Positions 8,952-16,253 of a stretch of DNA of 50,522 nucleotides are shown here, piece by piece; position 1 is the first letter of the stretch; each line of letters begins with the position of its first letter. The DNA is taken from assembly GCA_004173355.1 (NCBI GenBank), contig SEAD01000019.1:1-50522 (forward strand), in the 5' to 3' direction. Position numbers and translations under genes: made by a program. Source of the stretch: Chitinophagaceae bacterium (GTDB lineage Bacteria > Bacteroidota > Bacteroidia > Chitinophagales > Chitinophagaceae). The notes beneath the pieces were generated by a model. It was not told the origin of the DNA. It did no database searches and worked only from the letters and a program-made list of their open reading frames with translations.

Positions 8952-10000
8952 GTCGTTTCTTTTACTGCCACGGTTTCCTCAACCATCGGATCGCGGCTGT
9001 TTTTATTTTTAAAAATCCGTCTGATACCCAAAATTAACAAACTCCCGGCCAGTGCCGGCAGGATAAGATTCACCAGCCAGATCGTAATGGCTGCCAGGCC
9101 AATCCCGAGCCGGTTACCACTATACAGCGAAACCAGCTGCAACATCACTTCACCACGCATGCCCAGGTCAGTGAAAAGGGCAATGGTGGGCACCGCTGCC
9201 AGCACCAGGAAAGAAACACTTACTGCCCAGGTGGCCTGGAACCAGGTAAGCTCTACACTGAATAAACGAAACAACAGGTAGTATTGGATCACAAATACCA
9301 AAAACCTTGTTGCCGATAAAGACAGGACCCGCAGCAGTAACGTTGCATCATACCGTTCCATTGCACTGACCAGGAAATTGAACCGGTGTTTCCCCGGCAG
9401 CCGATCAATGGTGCGCACAAGGAATGGGATCCTGAAATAAAATAACGTTAAAAGAACTGTTGCGAGGGCAGTGCCCACTTTCAGCATCTGCAGCCACGGT
9501 GCCGAAACCATGCCAGTCCCGGTAATCTGCGGACCTAATACCATTATTCCCGTAAGACCCATAACCAGCGTTACTATCAGCTGGCTTACGCTTCCCGTGA
9601 TCGTCATCGAAATAGCACGGAGCCGGTTGCCTTCTTCCATATACAGGATCCGTCCGAGGTATTCACCCACACGGTTGGGTGTGGTTACCGCAAAAGCAAC
9701 CCCCGAAAGGATCGCCTTGAATGCCACCAGCAGGCTTACGCGCTGGATCTGGCCTACGAGTAGTTTCCATTTGTACGCCTCGAGTGTCCAGTTGATGATC
9801 ATCAGTCCGGATACCAGTGCCAGTGTAAGGGCACTGGATAATCCAAAAGATGAGCGGAGGGATTTCCAGGCAAGTGCCAGGTCCGACTGTGCTCCCAGTT
9901 GTCCGTAAATAGACCAGCACAACCAGGCAAACAGCAATGGCCCGAGGAAAAACCGCATGAACAGGTTGATGTTCTTTTTATGTCTATTTTTGAACTTCAT
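8948..10000 (-). CDS. Flippase-like integral membrane protein (LPG synthase TM region family)
   Basis: 350 aa with about eight hydrophobic segments and short polar loops. It resembles the transmembrane region of lysylphosphatidylglycerol synthase (UPF0104/YbhN type): the segment GVAFAVTTPNRVGEYLGRILYM near residues 97-118 is the family's clearest motif, followed by FLVFVIQYYLLFRLFSVELTWFQATW and ALFTDLGMRGEVML. Members without the synthase domain are thought to act on lipids at the membrane; no substrate can be assigned here. It is the first gene of a two-gene unit with DUF3108 and is divergent from ruvC across 62 bases. Confidence 0.8.
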   Translation of the reverse strand: MKFKNRHKKNINLFMRFFLGPLLFAWLCWSIYGQLGAQSDLALAWKSLRSSFGLSSALTLALVSGLMIINWTLEAYKWKLLVGQIQRVSLLVAFKAILSGVAFAVTTPNRVGEYLGRILYMEEGNRLRAISMTITGSVSQLIVTLVMGLTGIMVLGPQITGTGMVSAPWLQMLKVGTALATVLLTLFYFRIPFLVRTIDRLPGKHRFNFLVSAMERYDATLLLRVLSLSATRFLVFVIQYYLLFRLFSVELTWFQATWAVSVSFLVLAAVPTIALFTDLGMRGEVMLQLVSLYSGNRLGIGLAAITIWLVNLILPALAGSLLILGIRRIFKNKNSRDPMVEETVAVKETT

Positions 10001-10062
10001 TAAAGCGTGTGCGACCTCCTTCCTGAATCGCTGATCATTAACCTGTAAAAATACAGACCTGT

Positions 10063-10626
10063 TTGCAAACCCCTGTCAAAATAATACTGGGTATTGACCC
10101 TGGTACCCTCTTTATGGGTTACAGCATCATTGCCGTCAGCGGACGCAAAATCGCGCTGAAGGAAATGCAGGTACTCAAACTTGCCCGGCAGAAAGACAAC
10201 CACGAACGGCTGCGGCTGATCCACGTAAAGATCGTGGACCTGATCCGTGAATTCAGTCCGACCGACTTTGCCATTGAGGCACCGTTCTTCGGGAAAAACG
10301 TACAGAGTATGCTGAAGCTGGGCCGGGCGCAGGGTGTGGCCATCGCTGCAGCGATGCACGCAGGATTACCGGTCACTGAATATTCGCCAAAAAAAGTAAA
10401 ACAATCCGTGACCGGGAACGGCAATGCCGACAAAATCCAGGTCTGGAAAATGCTGCAGCAACTCCTCAATATCCGGGAAGAGCCGGAATCCTATGATGCA
10501 ACGGATGCACTGGCCATCGCCGTGTGCCATCATTTCCAGGACAGTTCGGCGATACCTTCCTCGGGGAAAGTATCCGGATGGGATGACTTCATCAAGAAAA
10601 ATCCCGGCCGTATCGTGTCACGGTAA
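10063..10626 (+). CDS. ruvC: Holliday junction resolvase RuvC
   Basis: 187 aa. Cleaves Holliday junctions during recombination, working with RuvAB. The acidic catalytic residues are all visible: D12 in GIDPGT, E72 in AIEAPFFGKN, D145 and D148 in YDATDALA, at the spacing known from E. coli RuvC. The start is TTG: a stop codon lies 8 codons upstream in frame, no ATG or GTG lies between, and IILGIDPGT follows at once. A C-terminal tail of about 25 residues extends past the core. Convergent with the HIT gene; the stops are 10 bases apart. Confidence 0.95.
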   Translation: MQTPVKIILGIDPGTLFMGYSIIAVSGRKIALKEMQVLKLARQKDNHERLRLIHVKIVDLIREFSPTDFAIEAPFFGKNVQSMLKLGRAQGVAIAAAMHAGLPVTEYSPKKVKQSVTGNGNADKIQVWKMLQQLLNIREEPESYDATDALAIAVCHHFQDSSAIPSSGKVSGWDDFIKKNPGRIVSR

Positions 10627-10636
10627 AACCGTTCCC

Positions 10637-11026
10637 CTATAAATTACTGATGATTTTTTCCTGCAGCTCTTTCATCCGTTCCGGTGAAAGCTTCAGTTTT
10701 TCCTGTACAAAATTCAGGTCATTGGCTTCACTGATCGGTACAAGATGCAGATGGGCATGCGGTACTTCCAGTCCGATGACCGAAAGTCCGACGCGACGGC
10801 AGGGCACTGCCTTTTCAATGGCCGCGGCAATGGGCCGGGCAAAAACGAGGATCTCCGAGAGCAGCGCTTCCGGCAAATCAAAAAACTTATCGGTCTCCTG
10901 TTTGGGCACTACCAGTACATGACCCTCGCGCAGGGGGAACACATCAAGGAATGCGAGGAACTGATCGTTCTCCTTTATCTTGTATGATGGGATCTCCCCG
11001 GCGATGATCTTTGTAAAAATGCTCAT
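10637..11026 (-). CDS. HIT-family nucleotide hydrolase
   Basis: 129 aa. HIT proteins hydrolyse or transfer nucleotides from substrates such as AMP-lysine or AMP-phosphoramidates. The histidine triad is PHAHLHLVP (H90, H92, H94). The family-typical beginning MSIFTKIIAGEIP fixes the start at 11026; a longer in-frame start at 11050 would overlap greA and add residues that are not conserved. It follows greA by 4 bases and is certainly cotranscribed with it. Confidence 0.93.
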   Translation of the reverse strand: MSIFTKIIAGEIPSYKIKENDQFLAFLDVFPLREGHVLVVPKQETDKFFDLPEALLSEILVFARPIAAAIEKAVPCRRVGLSVIGLEVPHAHLHLVPISEANDLNFVQEKLKLSPERMKELQEKIISNL

Positions 11027-11030
11027 GGTA

Positions 11031-11501
11031 TCAGGCAGTGATATTTTCAATCTTGAAATTCATTTTCCCCGCAGGGGCTGTTACTTCGGCGGTTTCACCG
11101 ATAGCCTTGCCAAGAATACCCTGGCCGATAGGTGAACTCACGGAAATCTTACCCAGTTTCAGGTCTGCTTCCTGCTCGCTGACGATCTGGTAGGTCACCG
11201 TCTTTTTGGTTTTCACATTGGTGAGCGTAACATGCGTAAGGATGGAAACCTTACTGGTGTCAATACTTGATTCATCCAGTACCCGGATACTGGACATCGA
11301 TCCTTCCATTGCGGCGATCTTTGCCTCCAGTAATCCCTGTGCTTCCTTTGCTGCATCGTATTCGGCATTCTCCTTCAGGTCACCCTTCTCACGGGCTTCT
11401 GCGATTGCACGGCTGGCCGCGGGACGTTCAACCCCCTTGAGCCTTTGCAATTCAGCCTTCATTATCTCCAGTGTTTCCTTTGTCACATACTGAACGGACA
11501 T
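11031..11501 (-). CDS. greA: Transcription elongation factor GreA
   Basis: 156 aa, the normal length. Stimulates RNA cleavage by stalled RNA polymerase so that elongation can resume. N-terminal coiled coil with the acidic tip GDLKENAEYDAAKEAQ, where D41 and E44 match the essential residues of E. coli GreA, followed by the C-terminal FKBP-like domain with PIGQGILGKAIGE. Preceded by an unusually good Shine-Dalgarno sequence. First gene of greA-HIT; the terminator of the upstream dehydrogenase gene isolates it. Confidence 0.95.
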   Translation of the reverse strand: MSVQYVTKETLEIMKAELQRLKGVERPAASRAIAEAREKGDLKENAEYDAAKEAQGLLEAKIAAMEGSMSSIRVLDESSIDTSKVSILTHVTLTNVKTKKTVTYQIVSEQEADLKLGKISVSSPIGQGILGKAIGETAEVTAPAGKMNFKIENITA

Positions 11502-11507
11502 ATTCTA

Positions 11508-11514
11508 CCTCCTT
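11508..11514 (-). promoter_or_regulatory. Strong Shine-Dalgarno sequence before greA
   Basis: AAGGAGG on the minus strand, 6 bases before the greA ATG. Most genes in this window have no such sequence, as is usual in Bacteroidota. Confidence 0.75.
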
Positions 11515-11525
11515 GGTGTTTTACG

Positions 11526-11565
11526 AAAAAAATAGCAACGCTCCAGTAGTTAGCTGAAGCGTTGC
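11526..11565 (-). terminator. Terminator of the rsmA-dehydrogenase operon
   Basis: Twelve-base arms GCAACGCTCCAG (11535-11546) and CTGAAGCGTTGC (11554-11565), one non-Watson-Crick pair, 7-base loop, followed on the minus strand by seven T (A run 11526-11532). It lies 42 bases after the dehydrogenase stop and before greA. Confidence 0.88.
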
Positions 11566-11607
11566 GGTATTCTTACAAATATAATTAATATTTCCTAACG
11601 GCTTTCC

Positions 11608-12534
11608 CTAAGAAAGGCCTAATTTTTCGAGGGTGACCCGGGCCATTTTGTAAAAGGCCTCGTGGCTATAACCCGCTATGTGCGGGGTTATCAGCACATT
11701 GGGGCGGGACAGCAGGTTGTCCAGCCGCAGGCGTTCGGCTTCCCCATAGGAAGATAGTTTTTCATTCTCCAGCACGTCCAGTGCGGCCCCGCGGACCTGC
11801 CCCTTATCGAGGGCAGAAACAAGGTCATCGGTACAGACCACTTTACCACGGCTGCTGTTGAGAAACCACACCGCTTTATGGAGTGAATCAAAAAAAACCT
11901 CGTCCGCCATATGCCTGGTCTCGCTGGTCAGGGGCACGTGGAAACTGACCACATCTGCCTCGCGGTGGATGTCGGCCAGGCTTACTTCGCGAACATGCCC
12001 TTTACTGAAACCGGACTTGTATTTATCATAAGCCAGAACCTCCACATCAAATGGAGCGAGGAGGCGGGCGAAACTGCTGCCGGTATTCCCGAAGCCAATC
12101 AACCCGACCTTTTTACCCCACAATTCATCTCCCCTGTTTTCATCCCTTTTCCATAAACCTTTGCCTACTTCAATGGAAGCGACAGTGATGCGGTTCATCA
12201 GCGACAGCAGCATGCCTAGCGTATGTTCGGCTACTGCATTGCGGTTGCCTTCCGGACTGCTCACACATCTGACCCCTTTGGATTCAGCATAGGGCAGGTC
12301 GATGAGTTCGAGACCGCTTCCCAATCGTCCGATCCATTTCAGCTGCACCGCCCGGTCAAGCAGCGCACGGTCCACATTGATGCGGGTAGTTAAAATAAGT
12401 CCCTCCATCTGACCAATGATTTCCAGCAGCTGCTCATATGTCACTGCCGGCTGGTCGTATACTTCATAGCCTTTCGATTCCAGTTGTGTTTTGAGGTAAG
12501 GGTGGGCATTGCCCGTAATGATAACCTTTTTCAT
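11608..12534 (-). CDS. D-isomer-specific 2-hydroxyacid dehydrogenase
   Basis: 308 aa, cytoplasmic NAD(P)-dependent oxidoreductase of the SerA/D-LDH family. The nucleotide-binding glycines GFGNTG lie at 147-152 and the NAD-domain block FHVPLTSETRHM at 198-209. Catalytic residues are R229 (NSSRGKV), the glutamate in DVLENE (256-258) and H285 (ITPHIAGYS). Without the ACT or intervening domain of long SerA forms, it is the short type; the substrate could be phosphoglycerate or another 2-hydroxyacid. It starts 7 bases after rsmA ends and is its operon partner; a terminator follows. Confidence 0.9.
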   Translation of the reverse strand: MKKVIITGNAHPYLKTQLESKGYEVYDQPAVTYEQLLEIIGQMEGLILTTRINVDRALLDRAVQLKWIGRLGSGLELIDLPYAESKGVRCVSSPEGNRNAVAEHTLGMLLSLMNRITVASIEVGKGLWKRDENRGDELWGKKVGLIGFGNTGSSFARLLAPFDVEVLAYDKYKSGFSKGHVREVSLADIHREADVVSFHVPLTSETRHMADEVFFDSLHKAVWFLNSSRGKVVCTDDLVSALDKGQVRGAALDVLENEKLSSYGEAERLRLDNLLSRPNVLITPHIAGYSHEAFYKMARVTLEKLGLS

Positions 12535-12541
12535 AGATTAT

Positions 12542-13336
12542 TTATTCGCCATCGGGTGCAGGCTCCGGAGCCGGGGGCATCGCGCCATTCATCCGGTAGG
12601 TGAGTGCCGCGAAGGCCTGCAGGTCGAGCTGTTCAGCACGTTTGTTAAAAATATCATCCTTTAAAGTCTCGGGATCAAACAATGATTTGACCGCATTCCG
12701 GAGGGTCTTGCGTCGTTGGTTGAATGCCGTTTTCACCAGCAGTGTAAACGACTTTTCACTTCGCATATCGAGTGGCTCCTTCCGGGGCAGCAGCAGCACC
12801 ACACCACTCATTACTTTGGGAGGCGGGTTGAAGCTTTGTTCGCTTACATCAAAAAGATAAGTGGGGGTATAGAATGCCTGCACCAGTACACTGAGTACAC
12901 CATAGGTCTTGTTGCCTTCCTTCGCGGCCAGTCGCTGCGCCACTTCCTTCTGGAACATACCGATCATACATTCCACATCCTGCCGCCACTCCAGGATGCG
13001 GAACAGGATCTGGGTGGAAATATTATACGGGAAGTTCCCGATGATGGTAAATGGCTGGTCAAAGGGTTTAGCCACGTCGAGGAAACTGTCGTGGATCAGT
13101 TTGCCGCGGAGGACGGGATAGGTTTTTTCCAGGTATTCCACTTTCTCCGCATCCAGTTCAACCGCCCTGAAATCGATACCCGGTAAATCCACCAGGTATT
13201 TAGTGAGCGCACCCCCGCCCGGACCCACCTCGAGCAGCCGCTCAAACTGCTGCTGCCCGAGGGCTGCCACAATCTTGCGGCAGATATTCTCGTCCTTCAG
13301 GAAATGCTGTCCCAGCGACTTCTTCAGCGTATACAT
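12542..13336 (-). CDS. rsmA: 16S rRNA dimethyladenosine transferase RsmA (KsgA)
   Basis: 264 aa. Dimethylates two adjacent adenines near the 3' end of 16S rRNA during small-subunit assembly. Clear family features: KKSLGQHFLKDENICRKI at the N-terminus, SAM-binding VGPGGG at 37-42, catalytic NFPYNIST at 101-108, and the C-terminal NQRRKTLRN. A proline-rich tail (PPAPEPAPDGE) extends the C-terminus. It lies 9 bases downstream of the secreted sugar dehydrogenase gene and 7 bases upstream of the hydroxyacid dehydrogenase. Confidence 0.95.
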   Translation of the reverse strand: MYTLKKSLGQHFLKDENICRKIVAALGQQQFERLLEVGPGGGALTKYLVDLPGIDFRAVELDAEKVEYLEKTYPVLRGKLIHDSFLDVAKPFDQPFTIIGNFPYNISTQILFRILEWRQDVECMIGMFQKEVAQRLAAKEGNKTYGVLSVLVQAFYTPTYLFDVSEQSFNPPPKVMSGVVLLLPRKEPLDMRSEKSFTLLVKTAFNQRRKTLRNAVKSLFDPETLKDDIFNKRAEQLDLQAFAALTYRMNGAMPPAPEPAPDGE

Positions 13337-13345
13337 GCCGCGAAG

Positions 13346-16081
13346 TTACAGCTTCTGCACCTTCAACTGCTGCTGTATCCCTTTTCCACTTACTTCGAGT
13401 ACATAGAGTCCGGCCGCGAGTTTCTTCATGGCAATCGGGAAGAAATTGTTTCCCTTGCGGAGGTCAACACGCCCCTGCATTACAAGGCGACCGGCATTGT
13501 CGGTCAGCTTCCAGGTGGCAGTGCCATTGGCCACAGCCGATATACTGACCGATGCTACATCGGTAACAGGGTTCGGGTTTACCTGCAACCTGCCGGTAAC
13601 CGCAGCCAGTGAAATAGTAATGATGTTCGAGTAACTGTATTTCCCGTCATTGTCAACCATGCGGAGACGGTAATATAATATCAGTGCAGGCTGGTTCAGG
13701 ATCTCACGATCAATAAAGGAATACCGTACCGTTTCTTTTTCCCCGCCTTCAGCCTTGGTAACGCCAATGGAACTGAAATCCAGACCGTCTGCGCTACGCT
13801 CAATGATATAATTTGCGGCATTCACTTCATTCACCGATGTCCAGTTAAGGTCAACCCGGTTTACGTTGAGATGGCCATCAAAATTCAGGAGATTGGTTGG
13901 CAATGTGGTATAACCCGACGGACCGATATAATAACTCGATACCTGGTTGCTGGCACTGATCCCCACAGCAGCCGTGATCACGTATCCCGATGTGCCAAAG
14001 GCAGATACTGTAGTACCGTTTACGATGTCCGCGGCATTGAGGATGGCAGAGCGGCAGTTATCGGTACTTCGGTACAGCGTCATATCCGAAGGCTGGTTTA
14101 CCACATTGGGGAGACCACTGGCCAGGGTGGCAGACCGTAATGCATTATATTCTGCGGTGGTGAGGTAAAGGCGGAGGCCAATATTACCACTGCTTACCGA
14201 TGTGCTGTTGATAGTTACGTTACGGTCGAGATAGTAGCGCCCCTTCCCATCGCGGCGGACCGCACCGGTATTCCGGTAGAATGAAGTGCGGATCCGTTGT
14301 CCGGCCGGAATAAATGTATTCGTTTTTACTTCCGCAATCATCGCACTGTTGGTATCCGTCAGCGGGATCCAGATATCACTCACGTTGTTATTGGCATTGA
14401 TGATGGCACTGTCACCGGTCTCGCATACATTGGTGGTTCCGGCTGCAACCGGGATATAAGTTGGAACAGTGCTATTGTTACTGCTGTCGATAAAACCAAG
14501 GAATTCATATTTCTGGATACATCCGGCGCAATTGGGGATCACCGGGTTGTTGGCACTGGGGCCGGAACTGTTCGTGGATCTGTCATATGCAACTACAATG
14601 GTAGTTCCATCCGGACTGATTGCGAGGTCGCGGAAACGATTCTTCACCGCGAAGTAGATATTGGTGTCCTTGGCTGCAACATTACCAACCATCTGCACCG
14701 CAGTACCGGCATTGTTGAGCTGGAGCCGCACTACCCGTCCGCGTTTCAGCACGGCCAGCAGCAGTGAATTTTTCCAGCCGGGAATTTTACTTTTGGCATA
14801 AAGGTCGAGCCCAGAATAACCTTCGGATGCCCAGAGATCATTCCTGTTCTGCGCAGTATTACCACCGGTTCCGGTATAGGTTTTATTCTGGTAAATGTAT
14901 TGGACACTGAATTCTTCAGGCGTGGAAGTATTACCGTGGATTGCCGGGTAATTGACAAACAGCGGGTCCTTGTAATTGGCCATAGTGGTGGCCCTGGTGG
15001 CTTCACTGCTGATCAGTGGCAATGACGATCCGATCGGACCGGCTTTCGCCCCGTCATAGTTCCCGTCCGCGCTGTATCCGATGATTTCCGGATGCCCATA
15101 GTTTTTGGTACTCTGCAGTTCGTTTACCTCATCATCGCTGAATGGTCCGTGAGATGAGCCGAACATCCTCGGTATGCCATTGAATATGCCATAGGCAAAA
15201 CCCTGGTTGTTGCGGATACCCAATGCCCATACCGCGCTTTGCACACCCCCAGCATTAAAGGGATTGTCGTTCGGGATCCACTGGTTGTAATTGGTTGAAT
15301 CCTGCGCCGCATCAGCATCCGGTTCAAGATTGAACCGGAGGATTTTCCCCTCATATGAATTCACCACCTGGGCTTTAATGGTGCGGCTGAGGTTGTCAAA
15401 CTGCCCGGCTCCCATATCACCCACTGCATAATAGAGATAGTTTGTCCCGTTCTCCGGACGGATCATAATCCTTCCCGAATTATGGTCATTACTGCCGCGG
15501 ATGGTATCACAGAGCGCAACGGGGTTTACCAGTGTGCCGTTTATTTCAGTAAAACGCACCAGCCAGGTAATAAATAAATTACCATTTACTGTTTCGCCGC
15601 GGTACACTGTGCCTGATGGACCTACCCAGTCATGCCCGTACGCGATGTACACATAACGTTTGGCGGGATTGGTTGCGAACTCCGGATGGAGGGCCAGCCC
15701 CATGAGTCCGCCCTGGAATGAAGGTATTTTTGGAGTGACGCCATTTGCCGTTGGGGTAAATTTTTTCTGCCAGCGTGTGGGGTTTGAGGGATAGTTCGGA
15801 TCGCTGAATGCACGAAGATCCAGCATCGTGCGCGCCGAGCCGCCGTTTTTATGCACCCTTGTCACGCGATAACCTGCCGTGCTGGTAGGATCACTCTCCG
15901 TAATCCATAATGAATCGTTCGGACCAAAGGTCACTTCCCATGGATTCTGCAGTCCGTCGATCACATTGGATCGCCAGAAAACTTCCCTGGTATGTGGGAC
16001 AATTACGCGCACGGGTTGGGCGAGCGTGGTAAGCGGCAGTGTGAACATTGCCAGCAAAAGCAGCAGGGATGGTTGTTTCAT
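13346..16081 (-). CDS. Secreted glucose/sorbosone dehydrogenase-like protein with T9SS sorting domain
   Basis: 911 aa from the ATG at 16081; an in-frame ATG at 16105 is less likely because a -7 box lies there. Signal peptide (MKQPSLLLLLAMFTLPLTTLAQ). Residues about 20-540 form a six-bladed propeller of the PQQ-type glucose/sorbosone dehydrogenase family: NPWEVTFGPNDSLWITE, GLMGLALHPEF, DHNSGRIMIRP, NYGHPEIIGY and FRDLAISPDG. Next come a domain of about 200 residues that I do not recognise, a fibronectin-like beta domain (VDLNWTSVNEVNAANYIIERS), and a type A sorting domain (VNPNPVTDVASVS to LKVQKL) that directs outer-membrane T9SS export. PQQ-dependent catalysis is inferred from family only. 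rsmA follows 9 bases downstream, an odd operon partner. Confidence 0.88.
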   Translation of the reverse strand: MKQPSLLLLLAMFTLPLTTLAQPVRVIVPHTREVFWRSNVIDGLQNPWEVTFGPNDSLWITESDPTSTAGYRVTRVHKNGGSARTMLDLRAFSDPNYPSNPTRWQKKFTPTANGVTPKIPSFQGGLMGLALHPEFATNPAKRYVYIAYGHDWVGPSGTVYRGETVNGNLFITWLVRFTEINGTLVNPVALCDTIRGSNDHNSGRIMIRPENGTNYLYYAVGDMGAGQFDNLSRTIKAQVVNSYEGKILRFNLEPDADAAQDSTNYNQWIPNDNPFNAGGVQSAVWALGIRNNQGFAYGIFNGIPRMFGSSHGPFSDDEVNELQSTKNYGHPEIIGYSADGNYDGAKAGPIGSSLPLISSEATRATTMANYKDPLFVNYPAIHGNTSTPEEFSVQYIYQNKTYTGTGGNTAQNRNDLWASEGYSGLDLYAKSKIPGWKNSLLLAVLKRGRVVRLQLNNAGTAVQMVGNVAAKDTNIYFAVKNRFRDLAISPDGTTIVVAYDRSTNSSGPSANNPVIPNCAGCIQKYEFLGFIDSSNNSTVPTYIPVAAGTTNVCETGDSAIINANNNVSDIWIPLTDTNSAMIAEVKTNTFIPAGQRIRTSFYRNTGAVRRDGKGRYYLDRNVTINSTSVSSGNIGLRLYLTTAEYNALRSATLASGLPNVVNQPSDMTLYRSTDNCRSAILNAADIVNGTTVSAFGTSGYVITAAVGISASNQVSSYYIGPSGYTTLPTNLLNFDGHLNVNRVDLNWTSVNEVNAANYIIERSADGLDFSSIGVTKAEGGEKETVRYSFIDREILNQPALILYYRLRMVDNDGKYSYSNIITISLAAVTGRLQVNPNPVTDVASVSISAVANGTATWKLTDNAGRLVMQGRVDLRKGNNFFPIAMKKLAAGLYVLEVSGKGIQQQLKVQKL

Positions 16082-16102
16082 TGGAATCACGGGATTTGGA
16101 GC

Positions 16103-16110
16103 CAAAAGTA
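16103..16110 (-). promoter_or_regulatory. -7 box for secreted dehydrogenase operon
   Basis: TACTTTTG on the minus strand fits TAnnTTTG and lies 21 bases before the ATG at 16081. No clear TTG at -33. It argues against the longer start at 16105. Confidence 0.5.
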
Positions 16111-16191
16111 GTGCGCGAATTTTTCTTAAATAATAGGAGAACTACTTTTCCGGTAGGAATAAACCCCTAGCCATACATAGTGTTTTTCCGA

Positions 16192-16222
16192 TTGTATGGG
16201 AACTAAACCTGTGTTTACTTTG
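16192..16222 (+). promoter_or_regulatory. Promoter of the 941-aa T9SS cargo gene
   Basis: TTG (16192-16194), 20 bases, then TTACTTTG (16215-16222), followed by CC. The layout is the same as that of the paralogue's promoter at 19359-19389. The ATG is 31 bases further. Confidence 0.65.
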
Positions 16223-16253
16223 CCCGGTGTTTACTCTTAGTTAAGCCAATCCC

